Shown piece after piece: positions 12,559 through 24,044 of a DNA stretch of 64,000 nt. The first letter of the stretch is position 1. Each line of letters begins with the position of its first letter. The stretch covers positions 1 to 64,000 of the forward strand of contig NW_024881530.1 of NCBI RefSeq assembly GCF_019059575.1. Reading direction: 5' to 3'. This DNA comes from Amphibalanus amphitrite. Taxonomy: Eukaryota; Arthropoda; Thecostraca; Balanomorpha; Balanidae. The position numbers and the translations under genes are program-made. The notes under the pieces were generated by a model. That model worked only from the letters and a program-made list of their open reading frames with translations, searched no databases and had not been told where the DNA came from.

Positions 12559-13937
12559 CATGTGTTTACCATGCGCCGAGGTCGGCATTCGGCGGCGCTA
12601 ACTGGCGGTCTGGGTGGTCCGTATCTGATGCAGACCTTGTTTGTGGGACGTTGGCAGTCAACAGGGTGATTGTTGACGGCATGCAACCGCGCTGGACGGC
12701 CTTGACGGATGTGCACGGGGTACAACAGGTAAACAATGGACTGCGGTCTCAGAATCGGACATGAACGCCCCGAAATCGAGTCAGACTCGTCTACATCGAG
12801 CAAGTGGTGGAATTTGGAGCCCGTGGGAACTGGTCTATCACGTCCATTCCAGTTCTGAGAGGCCATCATTGAGAGTCGAGGAGTTCAGCGCGCCGAGAGC
12901 CGCGGGATGAGCGGTGGGGCGCCCCACTAGCTTCACTGCACCCTAGGGGTTCATACAGTCCGTCATATTTCTCTGTAATCGTTTCCGAGCCTCCTTCAAT
13001 GTCGCTGTTTATGTCACCTCGGCGGCGCTGAGTTTTATTCCGCGACCGCTTCCGTTGCAGGGCGATTGTCCAAATCGGCTCGGTTGTGTCTCATCTAGGA
13101 CAGATTACATATCCGGCGGCTAACGGTATTGGCCGTCTATTAGACACAACTGGCTTTCTCGCGCCGGCGGCGGCGCCGCGTAGCTCATCAAAATGAGAGA
13201 TACTGGCCATCATTTCTCATGACAGCTCTGGAAATAGAGCCCGCCCGGCTGCCGGCTATGGGAGTCGCACCGACCGCGGCAGGCGTCAGCGACTTGGGCC
13301 GGCCAGTGGGCCCCGGGGCCCCGTAACCGAGCGGTCAGTCAGAGGGCCCCGGGGCCCCGTCGGCCGGTGACGGACCGACGGACATCAGATACCGAGGGAG
13401 GCGGGCTCTCGTGGAACGCAGACCGAGAGAGCTTGTTACAGAGGTGTCACTGAAGGGAGCTGGACGGGCTGACCTTTGCCGATTCCGGCGAGGATAATCG
13501 TCCGCTGTGACTGAGTTCTGACTAGCGGTGTAGGATGAAGTGGTGGGATGGTATGCCTTACGACAGGTCCCACCGGGCGTAGCTGTCATATTTTTGGGCT
13601 TTATGCGTCATTGGGGTCGTTGCCTTCACAGCAAAGACGTCATTCTGGTGGTTCGTATGATAGCTACCTTGACTTCGCCTTATCTATATTTGGCTGCTTT
13701 ATGATCTGAACGCTCCTTTTTGGCCTCATTGACGTCTTTCATTGCTGTTTGGTAGATATTTTTGTTGCACAATGACTGTGATTCAACCCTGTGAGCCGTG
13801 CCTAATGTTTCTGTGTGCCTCTGCTGATAGTGCTTGCTCTGTCAAGGAATTTGTAACATGTGACCCGTCAGTATGTCGTAATCGATCTACCCTCCGACAG
13901 TACCTGCCGCATCTGGCCATGGCATGACTTAAGCCCG
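12559..13937 (+). other. psq: psq intron, GC-rich, no gene recognised
   Basis: No exon was recognised. The palindromic 15-mer GGGCCCCGGGGCCCC occurs twice, at 13308-13322 and 13344-13358. The remainder has no recognisable features. Confidence 0.4.
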
Positions 13938-14020
13938 ACCCTGTGATCTGACCTGACCTGACCTGACCTAACCTGATCTAACCTGACCTGACCTGACCTG
14001 ACCTCTCTCCCTGCCCACAG
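13938..14020 (+). promoter_or_regulatory. psq: CTGAC repeat tract and 3' splice site of psq exon
   Basis: CTGAC/CTAAC pentamers are repeated about a dozen times. A short pyrimidine tract and CTGCCCACAG end at 14020. The pentamer matches the animal branchpoint consensus (CTRAY), so the acceptor has many candidate branchpoints. The same pentamer precedes the acceptor copies at 1776-2087. Confidence 0.7.
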
Positions 14021-14261
14021 TGTCTGCAGTGTCGAGCGGCGACGGCGACCGCAAGCTCTGGAGCGAGGAGAACATGGAGTTAGCGCTGGAGGCGCTGCGC
14101 ACTGCGCGGATGTCACTCTCCAAGGCCTCCTCGGTCTACGGGATCCCCTCGACCACGCTGTGGCAGCGCGCCCACAAGGCCGGCATCGGCACGCCCAAAA
14201 AGGAGGGCTCCAACAAGAACTGGACGGAGGAGGATCTGCAGCTGGCGCTCAACGACCTCCG
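14021..14261 (+). CDS. psq: pipsqueak, exon with Psq repeats 1 and 2 (first half)
   Basis: Encodes the start of the Psq DNA-binding region. Repeat 1 runs WSEENMELALEALR, RMSLSKASSVYGIP, STTLWQRAHKAG, the helix-turn-helix pattern of the Psq family. Repeat 2 starts with WTEEDLQLALNDLR and is cut by the intron, continuing in the next exon with AGRISANKASKEYGIP. In Drosophila, Pipsqueak carries four such repeats and binds GAGAG-type DNA in chromatin complexes. The acceptor is CTGCCCACAG; an alternative in-frame acceptor sits after CTGCAG at 14028. The donor is CCG/GTGAGT. The entry phase needs one base from the upstream exon, which 2088-2370 supplies; the exit leaves two bases. Failure to splice gives a TGA at 14263. 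Confidence 0.94.
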
Positions 14262-15741
14262 GTGAGTGCTGGGCGCTAGCGGCGCCGGTCATGGGGACCT
14301 CGATCTAACCGTTAGCTACCTAAGGTGAGTGTTCTTCACGCGACGCCTAAGAGGTTTAGAAATCGTAATGTCATTGGTATAAGGTGAGTGTTCCCTGCGA
14401 TTGGAGGGGAACTCAGTAATCAGAGAAGATTACCGAGTGTGCTGCAACGATCTTTGTTTGTTTGTGTGTTTTGTTTTGTTGGGTTAGGCCCTTTCGGTCG
14501 ACAAGACCATTGCAGAGCCGGAAGGATTATAGGAATTAGGGGGAGACATTGGTCTGGGCAGGCACCCTAGTGAGTCGCCGGGGCTGAGCCCGTCCAGAGG
14601 ACAGGCCACCCAGCCCCAAGGCACTCACTGCACCCGGCTACGGGGTGCGCTCCCTCAGGAGCAGCGGTGCCGCTCCAAGGGAGCAGCCCGCATGAGATAA
14701 AGTCGCCTGTCCAGCCCGGAGGGGGGTTGCGGCGTGGAGGAGAAGGATCTCAGTATCCTGAGGATAGAAGCATGGATAGGTGAGGCAACGATCTCTGGAA
14801 GCATGATGTCCTTTGCTGGCTGTGAGACTGAGACGGCGTTTTTGGAGCGTTTTGTGGTGGCGTAGTGGCGAGTGGCGACATCTATACTAGGCTCATTTTA
14901 GCTGCCCAGTAAGCCTTGGGTCTGGCTTTGCCAGAGGTTGACCATTTTTGCGACCTTGTAGAGCTAAACGAAAAGCTCTGGAACTGGCCTTGGCGGGGAT
15001 GCAGCTGTACTGATAATCGGGCGTCTGATGGTTTTGCGGTGAGCGCGTACGAACAACAAATCGCTTTGCGTGTCTGCGGACATGGACCCTCATCCACCGT
15101 ATCTCCGCAATGACATTTGTGGTCTCTCACTCAAAACTCGTGTTCCCAATACCGTGATCTGTCTGGGTCGCGGTGGGATCCGTCAGTCCTTTTCAATCGT
15201 TTTCTATCTCTGCTATAATCCCCGTCCCGCCGCGCCGTTCGTTTCTTTGTCTCTCGACTGCTCTTGTGTGGTCGGAGTGGCGGATTGACCTTGATTTTCC
15301 AGGGATTAGCTGTCTCATTTTGGTCCTGTTTCCCCTCTCTGATGTCACACCTGCCAGTCAGATATCTTAGGAATTAGGAATGTGTCACGTCTAATACCAT
15401 TTAGCCGTCTGCGAACAGAGTTGACCGTTACTAGTTTTAGCTTGCTCGCAGGGTACAAATAGATGTCACGCCGGGTGAATTTTACAGCGTGCACTACAAA
15501 CACGACAGAGTCTGGTAGCTAATCCGCTGTGTTTGTGGCGCTGGTCGCGGCCCGTTAGGAGCATTTTGTTCACGTCTGTGGACGGATTCCTGGCGGTTGG
15601 CGCAGTACGGAGAACCGAGTCTGTAATGCCTGACGGTGTCCGCTAAGTCTTTCAGGTGTGGAGAGCTCAAGAGAGCCGGAGTGGACCTAGGCTTTAGTGA
15701 AGGGGTGGCAATATTTGTGGGCTTTGTCCAGGTATACTGGC
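14262..15741 (+). other. psq: psq intron between Psq-repeat exons, left part
   Basis: Two further strong donor-like sites, AAG/GTGAGTGTT at 14325 and 14384, repeat the true donor at 14262. The stretch 14560-14740 is GC-rich, with inverted GGCTGAGCCC-like motifs, and could be an unclassified short repeat. No coding segment was recognised. Confidence 0.5.
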
Positions 15742-16640
15742 AAAGAAAACGCTTGATGACATTTCCCGCTTGCGTAATTACGAGCGAGCGAGCGCAGCGA
15801 GCGAAGTGAGTCTTTTCAATATAACGGGAAAATCTCAGTATGAGCGGCCCGGCCCGGCCCGGCCTGTAACGCTTTTGAGAGGCTTATATCTCAGCAACCG
15901 CTGGACCGATTGGCCTGCGGTCTTTTTTGTTGGGTAGCCCAATCTCTTCTACCCCGTAATTGACTACTTTTGATACATCTCAGTGATCGTCGTGGCACGT
16001 GCCACGTGAAAAGTCAAGGGTGTTCAAGCTGTTTTGCAAAAGTAGTGATTTTGAGAGGCTCATATCTCAGCAGCCGCTTGGGCGATTGACTTCCGGTAAT
16101 TTTTGTAGGGTAGCAGCATTCCTTCTACCCAAATTAGGATACTCTCGAAGCATGTGGGTCACCCCCAGTGCACGTGCAAAATACAACAATAAGAGGTGCC
16201 AAATTTGTTCCCATTTCAGTAACTCGGTAATTACTGGGGCGATTTCGCTGAAACTTGGCATACAGGTAGGCACCCACCAGGCAATGCATTTCCATGTGTT
16301 GCGATTAGGGTGCTACTGCACGTGCGCACGTGCAGGGGGCGTTTCCAGATCTCGAGAACGGCTGGGCCGATTGCGCTCAAATTTGGTACACGGTTGGGGA
16401 CCAGTTAGTATGGTGCCGTGCAAAAGTCATTTTGGACCCCGTTTGCACGTGCGCACGTGCAGAATGCCGCTTCCAGATCTCAGGAACGGCTGGGCCGATT
16501 GCGTTCAAATTTGGCACACCGCTAGCGACCGGTTAGAAGGGTGCTTTGCGCAAGCCCGTTGGAAGCACCCTTTCGCCCTTCCGCACGTGCAGGGCTCACT
16601 ATCTCGCTCGCTCGTTCTTCGCCCAAAAGGCGTTTTACTG
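15742..16640. mobile_element. Candidate non-autonomous element with CACGTG palindromes
   Basis: Imperfect inverted ends are visible. The left side has AAAACGCTT and then GAGCGAGCGAGCG (near 15745-15795). The right side has CTCGCTCGCTCG and then GGCGTTTTACTGG (near 16605-16640). Between them a module of about 100-150 bp (ATCTC.G.AACGGCTGGGCCGATTGC...AAATTTGG) recurs in four diverged copies. CACGTG palindromes separate them, including CTGCACGTGCGCACGTGCAG near 16315-16335. The 235-codon open frame here is made of these repeats. Boundaries and class are uncertain. Confidence 0.45.
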
Positions 16641-16732
16641 GTATTTATCGTATGCCGTAGTATTAGTATAGCTGACTATATAACGTGTTATCCCTCCGCG
16701 GTCTGACCGCCCCCGTCTGCCACTGTCCGCAG

Positions 16733-17243
16733 GGCGGGCCGCATCTCGGCCAACAAGGCGTCCAAGGAGTACGGCATCCCCAACTCGACGCTCTACAAGA
16801 TCGCCAAGAAGGAGGGCATCAAGCTGTCGGCTCCGTTCAGCAACGCGCAGACCTCGTGGACGCCGGCCGACCTGGAGAAGGCCCTGGACGCCATCCGCGG
16901 CGGCATGTCGGTAATGAAGGCCGGCACCGAGTACGGCATCCCCTCGGGCACGCTGTACGGCCGCTGCCGGCGCGCCGGCATCGAGCGGAAGACGGCCGGC
17001 CAGCCGTGGAGCGAGGAGGACATGCACGATGCACTGGAAGTGGTACAGCGGGGCGAGATGAGCATCAACCAGGCGTCCATGTACTACAACCTGCCCTACA
17101 GCTCACTGTACGGCCGCATCAAGCGCGGAAACCTGGAGCAGGAGGAGGACTCGTCCTCGCAGCCGCCGCAGCAGGACGGCGGCCCGGCCGGCCAGCTGGG
17201 ACTGCAGCCACCGGCCGGAGCCGCCGCCTCCATCGGCTACTAG
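16733..17243 (+). CDS. psq: pipsqueak, last coding exon with Psq repeats 2-4
   Basis: After the acceptor CCACTGTCCGCAG this exon completes repeat 2 (AGRISANKASKEYGIPNSTL YKIAKKEG). It encodes repeat 3 (WTPADLEKALDAIRGG, GTEYGIPSGTLYGRCRRAG) and repeat 4 (WSEEDMHDALEVVQRGEMSI, NQASMYYNLPYSSLYGRIKRG). A Glu/Ser/Gln tail ends in IGY and TAG at 17241-17243. All four repeats keep the W..E....AL pattern and the YGIP (or YNLP) turn before the recognition helix, as in insect Pipsqueak, so the binding domain looks intact. The first base completes the Arg codon split with exon 14021-14261. Exon 14021 onward gives 250 residues. BTB exons are not visible and would be left of the window if present. Confidence 0.96.
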
Positions 17244-20200
17244 CGCCCCGGCGCTGGGTGAGACCTCAGAGCGAGCTGCTATGGTGGCGAGCGCAGTACT
17301 CATGTGCTGAGGCACACACACGCACACACTGACACGCACACAGAAAACACGCACACCTACACACAGGCAGACAGGTAATCAATATGAACACACGCACAGA
17401 CATACAGATAGCACTTCGAACACACAGAGACACATGTATTTGTTACATGAGACACAAAGACACACACCACACATCCACGAGTTCAAATCGACGGGTTTTT
17501 GCGGCAGAGCGGCTTATTGATCCAATGTTGGACTTCCTCTCTCGATACTGACTGGAGGGAGGTTAAAGGGTAACGAAGTCGATAAACCTCCTTGGGTTCG
17601 TCCTCACGAGTACAGCCAGGGCGTTCGCGTCTCGAGCGATCCACAGAGAGACGGAGTGTTGCCCTCACTGCCAGATGACCGAGCCGGGCTCCACGAATGG
17701 CAGCTGGCGCACACTGTGTTGGGGAGGGACGTTGTGGTTCTGTAGCGCAGTACGGATACCGGGGTCGGTGCTGTAGTGGGTAGAGTTTGGGAGAGACTGC
17801 GGCCGGCATATGATGTGGCCGCGTGATAGGGGGCGTGTGTAACACGGAGAAAGGGAGAGCGTCCTAAGGACGGTTAGTGATACATCGGGTGACGGGAGAG
17901 GCGGGTGTACAGAGTGTAGCACTGCGAGAGGCGCTGGTGGGGGACTGCACTGACACAGACACACACAGACACAGTGGACACACAGACAGACACAGTGAAC
18001 ACACAGACAGGCGCGCGCACACTCAGACTCGGACGTCCAGCCAGGTATTCGCCACTGAGGAACATTCACTGCCAGTTCAGTCACACCAGGACACGAAAAC
18101 CACGCCGGGACGAAGTCGAGCCGTGCTGCCGCATCTAGCCTGGCTGGCGTTCCCTCGCCTCCATCACGCAACGAAGCCCACGGCGCCGCCGGCGACCCCC
18201 GGACGGCGCCCGAGGCCCAACTGTACAAAGGTGCGCCAGGCGCGGCCGTCGAGTCACACACACTGACAGAGCAGCCATCGTGGCACACAGACGCACGGGT
18301 ACACACTGACACACGCAGATACACGTTCACACACTGGAAACGTTACGGGATTTACATAGTCACTTAACGCGGCGCCGGCGAGCGGGCGGGGATGGTGGAG
18401 GTTTGGAGTGTAGACCTGCCCCTGCTACCCTCGCCCGCTCGTCGGCGCCGCTACTGTTTTCACTTGGTTTTAGCTGAGCACGATGGTCGTTGGTTTTTAG
18501 TTACGGGAGAGCGACTGAGCGCGCACGAGAGAGCGGGTAGTTTTACGTTAGAGAGGACGTTTGTGACGTAGCTGCGCCGTCCCGACCGTGTAGGAGATGC
18601 AGTTGTCGCTGGGTAGCGGTTAGAGAGCGCTTTTGTTGTTGCTTTCGCTATTAACTGTGCTGGCGCGATGTCGTGGCCGGGTGCGGCAGGTGTGTGCAAT
18701 GTCGCTTATCACCGTGTTGGCCGTATGTCGGGCCTCCCCAGACTCGCCGCCGCCGCCGCCGCTGCCGCTGTCCGGACGCCGAAGCTTTACTGTACTGCCG
18801 CACGGTCTCGGCAGTGGTGGCGGCGGCCGCGGCCGGTAGAGTAGGTGTGTGACGCGCCGTTTGGTGTCGACTGCCGCCGTCGGTTGGGCCCGGCGCCTGA
18901 CGCCGGCCTCGCGAGCGCACGTGCACTGGGAAGCATCCGTCTAAGTCATACGGGTGGGGCGGCCAGCCGGTCCGCCGGCCGGGCCATTGGGCCGGAGCTA
19001 ATTGAATACCTCTGTGTTGACCCGATAGGAATATTTTGCTATAATCAAAGTGGATGCTTATTTTGCTATGATATTCCATTGACTACGATAATTTGACCGT
19101 GGTAGGAGAGGTGACGAGTGTATTGCATGGTTGGCCGTGCGCGCGGCAGTGTTCGCTGTTCGGTGTGGCGTGTCGAGACGCGCTCTGTTTGTGCTAATAC
19201 CTGTCGCTTCTCCCGGCTGCGCGGTGTGTCGCGTCGTCCGGATAGTTGCCGTCCGTGAGCGGGAGGCGCGCGCGCCGCCGCCGCCCCGCGCGCTGTCCAA
19301 AAGAAGCACGAATCAAAGTGGGTGTGGGGCGGGGCGGTCCGGCGTCATGTTGTTGGTAGTGAGGGGGCCCAGCCCGACCGGCCCAGCCGTCACTAGTCAA
19401 CAACTAACTAGCACGCGCGCGCGCGCCGTCCAGAATCAGCGCTTTTTCGCTTCGGTGCTGGCAGACGAGAGTAGCTGTAGGGCCGCCGGGCCGTGCGCCG
19501 GTCGGCGGAGGGAGAGAGCGAGAGAGGGAGAGAGTGCGCGAGTGAGTCCGGTGCGAGAGTGGGTGATTACAAAAGTCCAGTACAAATATAGGCCTCTATT
19601 TTCCCGTCAGTTCGGGCGGCGACGGTCGCCGATTCATTTTTCCGGTAACCTGCTCGGTCTGTATATCTCAGTCCCGTTCGTTCAGGGCGGCTCCCGCCAC
19701 GTTTGCTTCCGAGACTTGTTGTTTAACGGGTTGCGCTCGCGCGCTATCTGGGTTGGCTGTCCGGCGGCGGCGGCGCCTCGTGCGCTCGCCGCCGCCGGTC
19801 GCCGCTTTACGGGTCATTTGTTGGTGCGTGTCGGCGCGCAGGGGCCGCCGCCCGCCGCCGGCCGCCGGTGTTCCGTTGCGCGCGCGCGTGGCGCATTTGT
19901 TAGCGTTGCGTTGGGGCGCGGTTGCGTTGCGTTGCGTTGTGTGCGTGGGGGCGTGTCCGTGTGGGTGGACGGTGCGTGTGAGGTGCGAGCGCCACTGGGC
20001 GGCGGGTGGACGGGGCCGCACAGGCCGCCGCGCCGCCGGCCGGCTCGCAACCACAGCCGGCCGGCCTCGCTGTCCAGTGCAATAAGTAGCCGAGGCGCTG
20101 GCGCACGCGTGTCGGCGCCGAGTCTGTCCCCGACGCCGGCCGCGCCCGAGCGTGTACGTAACTCAGTGTTGCTACAAATTTCCACGCACTTTGTATGTCT

Positions 20201-20245
20201 TGGTTATGTTTGCAATAAAGGCAAAAAACGCTAATCAAATAAACG
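17244..20245 (+). other. psq: psq 3' UTR
   Basis: No splice-flanked coding sequence follows the stop codon. The stretch has ACAC-rich patches (17310-17470, 17945-18020, 18255-18330). It then becomes a very GC-rich region (18360-20160), in which open frames of up to 367 codons arise from base composition. The first good polyadenylation signals are at 20214 and 20238, which makes a 3' UTR of about 3 kb likely. Confidence 0.6.
20214..20243 (+). terminator. psq: Polyadenylation signals of psq
   Basis: AATAAA occurs at 20214-20219 and again at 20238-20243. A GT-rich stretch (GGCTGTTTGTG) follows, as expected for a cleavage site. Confidence 0.65.
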
Positions 20246-22656
20246 GCTGTTTGTGATAGCACGGCGTTTTGTCCTCGGACTGAGCGGCAGGGGGACTGGG
20301 AACCTGGGAGAGGGGTCGCGAGAGACCACGACCTTGGTGCAGGGATGGGCGGTCGGAGGCCATCCATGACACGCATCGTAGGTCAAAGGTCAAGGCCACA
20401 TATGACCGGAAGGGGGACTAGGGGTAGGACGGAAGCCGCCTGGAGGCTGGGGCAGTTTCCCGACCCCGGCCTGGGCTGGGCCTGGAACGATGTGTGAATT
20501 ATGTTTTTGATCCTCTGCGGAGTGGCTTACAGTAAGGTGAGGGCCACATTTAATTTTGTAGCAATACGTAGGACCGTAGGTACCGAATGTGGGTAATGTG
20601 TGTCACTACTACATCCCTGCATGTAGTTAGTTCCCAAGTCTTCACTGTGTATGGTGTCCAGTGTTGAGGTGGTGGGTTGTCGCTGTCCTTTGCATCATAT
20701 AAAACTGATTCCACAAACGGTATTACAGACAATCCACCAAACTACCTTCTCTGACCACTGCCCTGCATACACAACAGCCCCACCTCATCAAAAACAAATA
20801 CGACCGATCGGCAGAGTCTCTTATTGAAACAGTGCACATTCGCCAGGTTACGCAAGAACATAACACCACACGCGAGACGCGAGACAACCAAGTGCAACAA
20901 ACGGTCACTGCTCCCTCCTCACGAGCGGCGCCGACCGTCTTCCTTTGGTCCTCCGGCCGGCAGGCATGGAACGCGCGCCCGCGCGCCGGCAGGGCGGGTC
21001 CAGAGGGCGAGAAAAATGGCGGGAGTTTGAGGTACAGAACAGGGGTTGAAGTGGCGGAGGGAACGCAAGAGATGAGTGATTTGAATGGAGGAGAGCAAGT
21101 CTGGGAGATGTAATCCATGACGTGAATGATGATTCAGAGTATTGTCAAGGCTAGGAGCCCACTAGGAGGCTCGGCGTTTTGAAGTGGGAGGCGAGTTTCA
21201 CGCCTGGTTTTACTGAACCCCACAGCAGTCCGAGGCAGGAAGGATAACAGCAGCGTTCCGCCGGGGGACAGTCGGAGGTAGAATCGACCCTGCGGCTGCA
21301 GGAGGTCCGGTGCCGCGACCCGGACCGGCGGGTTGTCCCCCGGGGGCGGGCGGAGGGGAAACAGGGGGCCACAGGAGCGGCAGACAGCGGCCCCGCCGGC
21401 CGGCCGCCGCCCTGTAGGAACGTACGTTTCTGATTGCTTTCAACACTATCATTGCCGACAGGGCGGGCTCAGTGGAGCCGTAAGAAGCCTTCACTCCCAC
21501 TCTCACACGCTCACCGCGCTCCTCACACCCTCTGTCTTTGTAGCCGGCCGTCTGTAGGTGGCGCCACCGAAGCCAGCGTTCGGGGGCCTCTCACTCTCAC
21601 TCTCTCAGCTGAGCGCCCTCTACCGGGTCCCTCTCCGTTCCTCCCGGCGGCAGCGGCTATTAGCTCGGGCTGTCCGTCTGGTTCGCGACCGCAGCGTCCT
21701 CACACAATCCGTACTCGACCGGCGTCACCGCCGCGAGCGTTCACTCCGTGCACCTCGACACGCGCGAAACCTATATACAACTCCACCGCAGGAGATAACA
21801 ACGCTCACACACAGACGCGCACACATACACGGATATTCCTTCCTTCCGGCCGGCGGCGCACCACCAACACTCAGCACTCGCGGTATGTAAACTCTGCCAA
21901 ATACTGAACAACGCACCGCTCCAGCATTGAGCTGTGGGGCCGGCCGGTCGGCTGGAGCCTCTGTGGGGTCTTACGCCCTGCAGCGGCGGCCCGGCCCCCC
22001 GTGGTTCGGCGGTGACGGCCTCTCCAGTAGCCATCAAAGCTCGCAGATCCACCTGCCGGTCTCCGATCTCACGATGGCCTCTTGCACACCTCACTCACTC
22101 TCTATTTACAGGCGTAAGCGTGCATATCCGTCGCGCCGTGCCGGCCACCGGCGCTCCTAGCGCAGCCTAGCGTCCAAACTATAAAACGCAACTCGACTAG
22201 CCGGCCGGTAGGTGGCGGCAGCGCCCTACCGCTAGCGTTTGTACGTGGTGGAGACGGGATGCGGCAGCTCGAGTGGCTAGTTGCCGGAGCCGGCCGGGGG
22301 CGTGTGTGATGTGAGGGGCGCCGCCTGGCCGCCCTGGCCGCCGCCGGCCAGAGGCCAGCTGCTGAACCCGTTTCTGCAAACACACGCGGAACGACCGGCG
22401 TCAGTCGTGGCAGGCGCGCGCCATATTGGACGACAAACGCAGTTCTCCTAATGCTTGGTGGCTCTCTCAATTATTGTCACCTAAGTTTCGATGCTAATAC
22501 ATCAAGAAGACAATCAACAAAGAAAGTCAGCGCTCTCGCAAATCTAGAGGTAGATAAAGGACGAACTCGCAACCATATCAGATCCCCACAAAAGATGTAA
22601 ATCACAAACTACAAAATCTACTCGACCGACACACTCGAGCCCACACTCTCCAGTCC
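20246..22656 (-). other. tox: Convergent intergenic region and tox 3' UTR
   Basis: The space between the psq poly(A) signals and the tox stop codon. No conserved coding segment was seen on either strand. On the - strand, ATTAAA at 20549-20554 is the most obvious poly(A)-like hexamer I noticed. If it is used, the two convergent transcripts end only about 300 bases apart. Confidence 0.4.
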
Positions 22657-23043
22657 CTATTCCTGCTTGCCCTCTCGCACTGACCTACAACCGTTGGCCA
22701 TGCCGCCTGGCGCGCCGTACGGGTCCTCCCACTCGGGGTTGCTCGCCGGGTTACTGGTGGCCGGGCTGGCGCTGGCCGGGGCCGGCGAGCCGTGAGACGC
22801 AGCCGGGCTGCCCTGCGGCCCCGCGTCACCGCCGGCCGGCTGGCGCAGCTGCTGGTGCGGCGACAGCTGCTGCTGGTGCTGCATCATCAGGTGGTGCTGG
22901 TGCAGCGGGTGGTGCGGTGAGCTGAGCGCCGGTGGTGAAGCCAGCGGCGGCGGCGGCGACGAGAGCACAGAGGCCAGGGAGCCGGGCGGCGACCGGGAGA
23001 CGGCCGGCGGCTGCTGCGGGCTGCCCAGGTGGTGCTCGGCCAT
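22657..23043 (-). CDS. tox: TOX-family gene, last coding exon
   Basis: After the acceptor TCTGTGTCCTCAG the exon opens in phase 0 with MAEHHLGSPQQPP. It continues as Pro/Ser/His/Gln-rich sequence (HPLHQHHLMMQHQQQLSPHQ). It ends in NPEWEDPYGAPGGMANGC and RSVREGKQE before TAG. The NP..(D/E)W...DPY...GGM pattern matches the C-terminal NP..DW..(D/E)YC...GGM signature of TOX proteins, although the Cys is missing. A donor-like AG/GTCAGT lies inside the last codons, so a further exon is possible, but none was found downstream. Like the tails of TOX proteins, this is probably a low-complexity activation region. The phase agrees with exon 29889-30086. Confidence 0.8.
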   Translation of the reverse strand: MAEHHLGSPQQPPAVSRSPPGSLASVLSSPPPPLASPPALSSPHHPLHQHHLMMQHQQQLSPHQQLRQPAGGDAGPQGSPAASHGSPAPASASPATSNPASNPEWEDPYGAPGGMANGCRSVREGKQE

Positions 23044-24044
23044 CTGAGGACACAGAGACAGACCGGTTAGGAAACGAAGACGGACCGGTCAGGACACACT
23101 GAGCACGGATCAGTTAGTGCTGACATCTAGCGGCCGAAGGACGGAATCTTAGACAGGCTGTCCAAGCACGCTGACATCTACCGGCTACCGCCCTATGGCA
23201 GGTGGCTATGGCAGGTGGCTATCAGCGCAAGTGGATTGTACAGACAAGAGCAAATCTGTCCTCTCACAGGATAAAAGGCCATGCAGTGAGTTACAGTAGC
23301 ACGGCATTTGGTGTTTCGGCGAGTCTCTCTGATCTCTTGCAACTTACGACGAAAAACATCCATGCTATTGCGCGTTACTGAAATTCCTCCAAACGCGTAT
23401 TTACAAATTGCAACCGAGCTCCGCCGTAGGGTATTTTATTTCCGCCGTAGTGTATTTCAGTTGGGGTATTTTCTACCATACATCTGCCTGAGCTTGGGGT
23501 AATTACAACTTGTCGGCGACGTTAAAAAATGATGCACCTTTTTTCGCAGTATAGGTTATCGCATGTGCATATTTTTGCCTTTTTGGTTACGCTTTTCCCT
23601 CGCCCGTATAGAGGGAGGCGTTGAGCGGACCCCATCGGTTTTCCGTGAGTAACTCGCGTAAAAACCGTCCGATCGCGACCAAACTTTCAATACCCACGAT
23701 TTTATCAATTTTACTCCTAAGTCCTACCCTGAAAATTTCATGACCCTGACCCAAATGACCTTTGACCTGTGACCTATTTCTCGAGACCATGTTTGGCTCG
23801 AATCGCGATTCGGCGTATGTCGGCTCGCATTAGCCGCGCGTTTGCAGTCTTTACGTGGTTTCAAGCGTTGCAACATGTGATATGATGCTGGTCCCATGCA
23901 TTGGGGGGGGGGGGTGTCACATGAAGGTCAGGTCAGCTCAATGACCTTTGGTGACCTCGGTTCACTTTTTCGAGTTTAACATGTTTCTAGGCTAGTTTTT
24001 GGAGCTGATTTCGAATTTAGCAACCATTTGAACAACATAGGGTA
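23044..24044 (-). other. tox: tox intron, repeat-derived
   Basis: No exon was seen. The sequence contains a short direct duplication (GGCAGGTGGCTAT near 23200-23222). From about 23570 to 23960 there is a repeat-like block with AGGTCA/TGACCT motifs and a run of G followed by TGTCACA. It resembles the TTAA-MITE families elsewhere in the window. Confidence 0.4.

Noticed and set aside
15999..16706. 235-codon open frame
   Set aside because: Built of the diverged repeat modules of the element at 15742-16640; no protein domain and no splice context.
19131..20234. 367-codon + strand open frame
   Set aside because: It has no ATG at its start, consists of Ala/Arg/Gly-rich text from extreme GC content, has open shadows in other frames, and lies in the psq 3' UTR.
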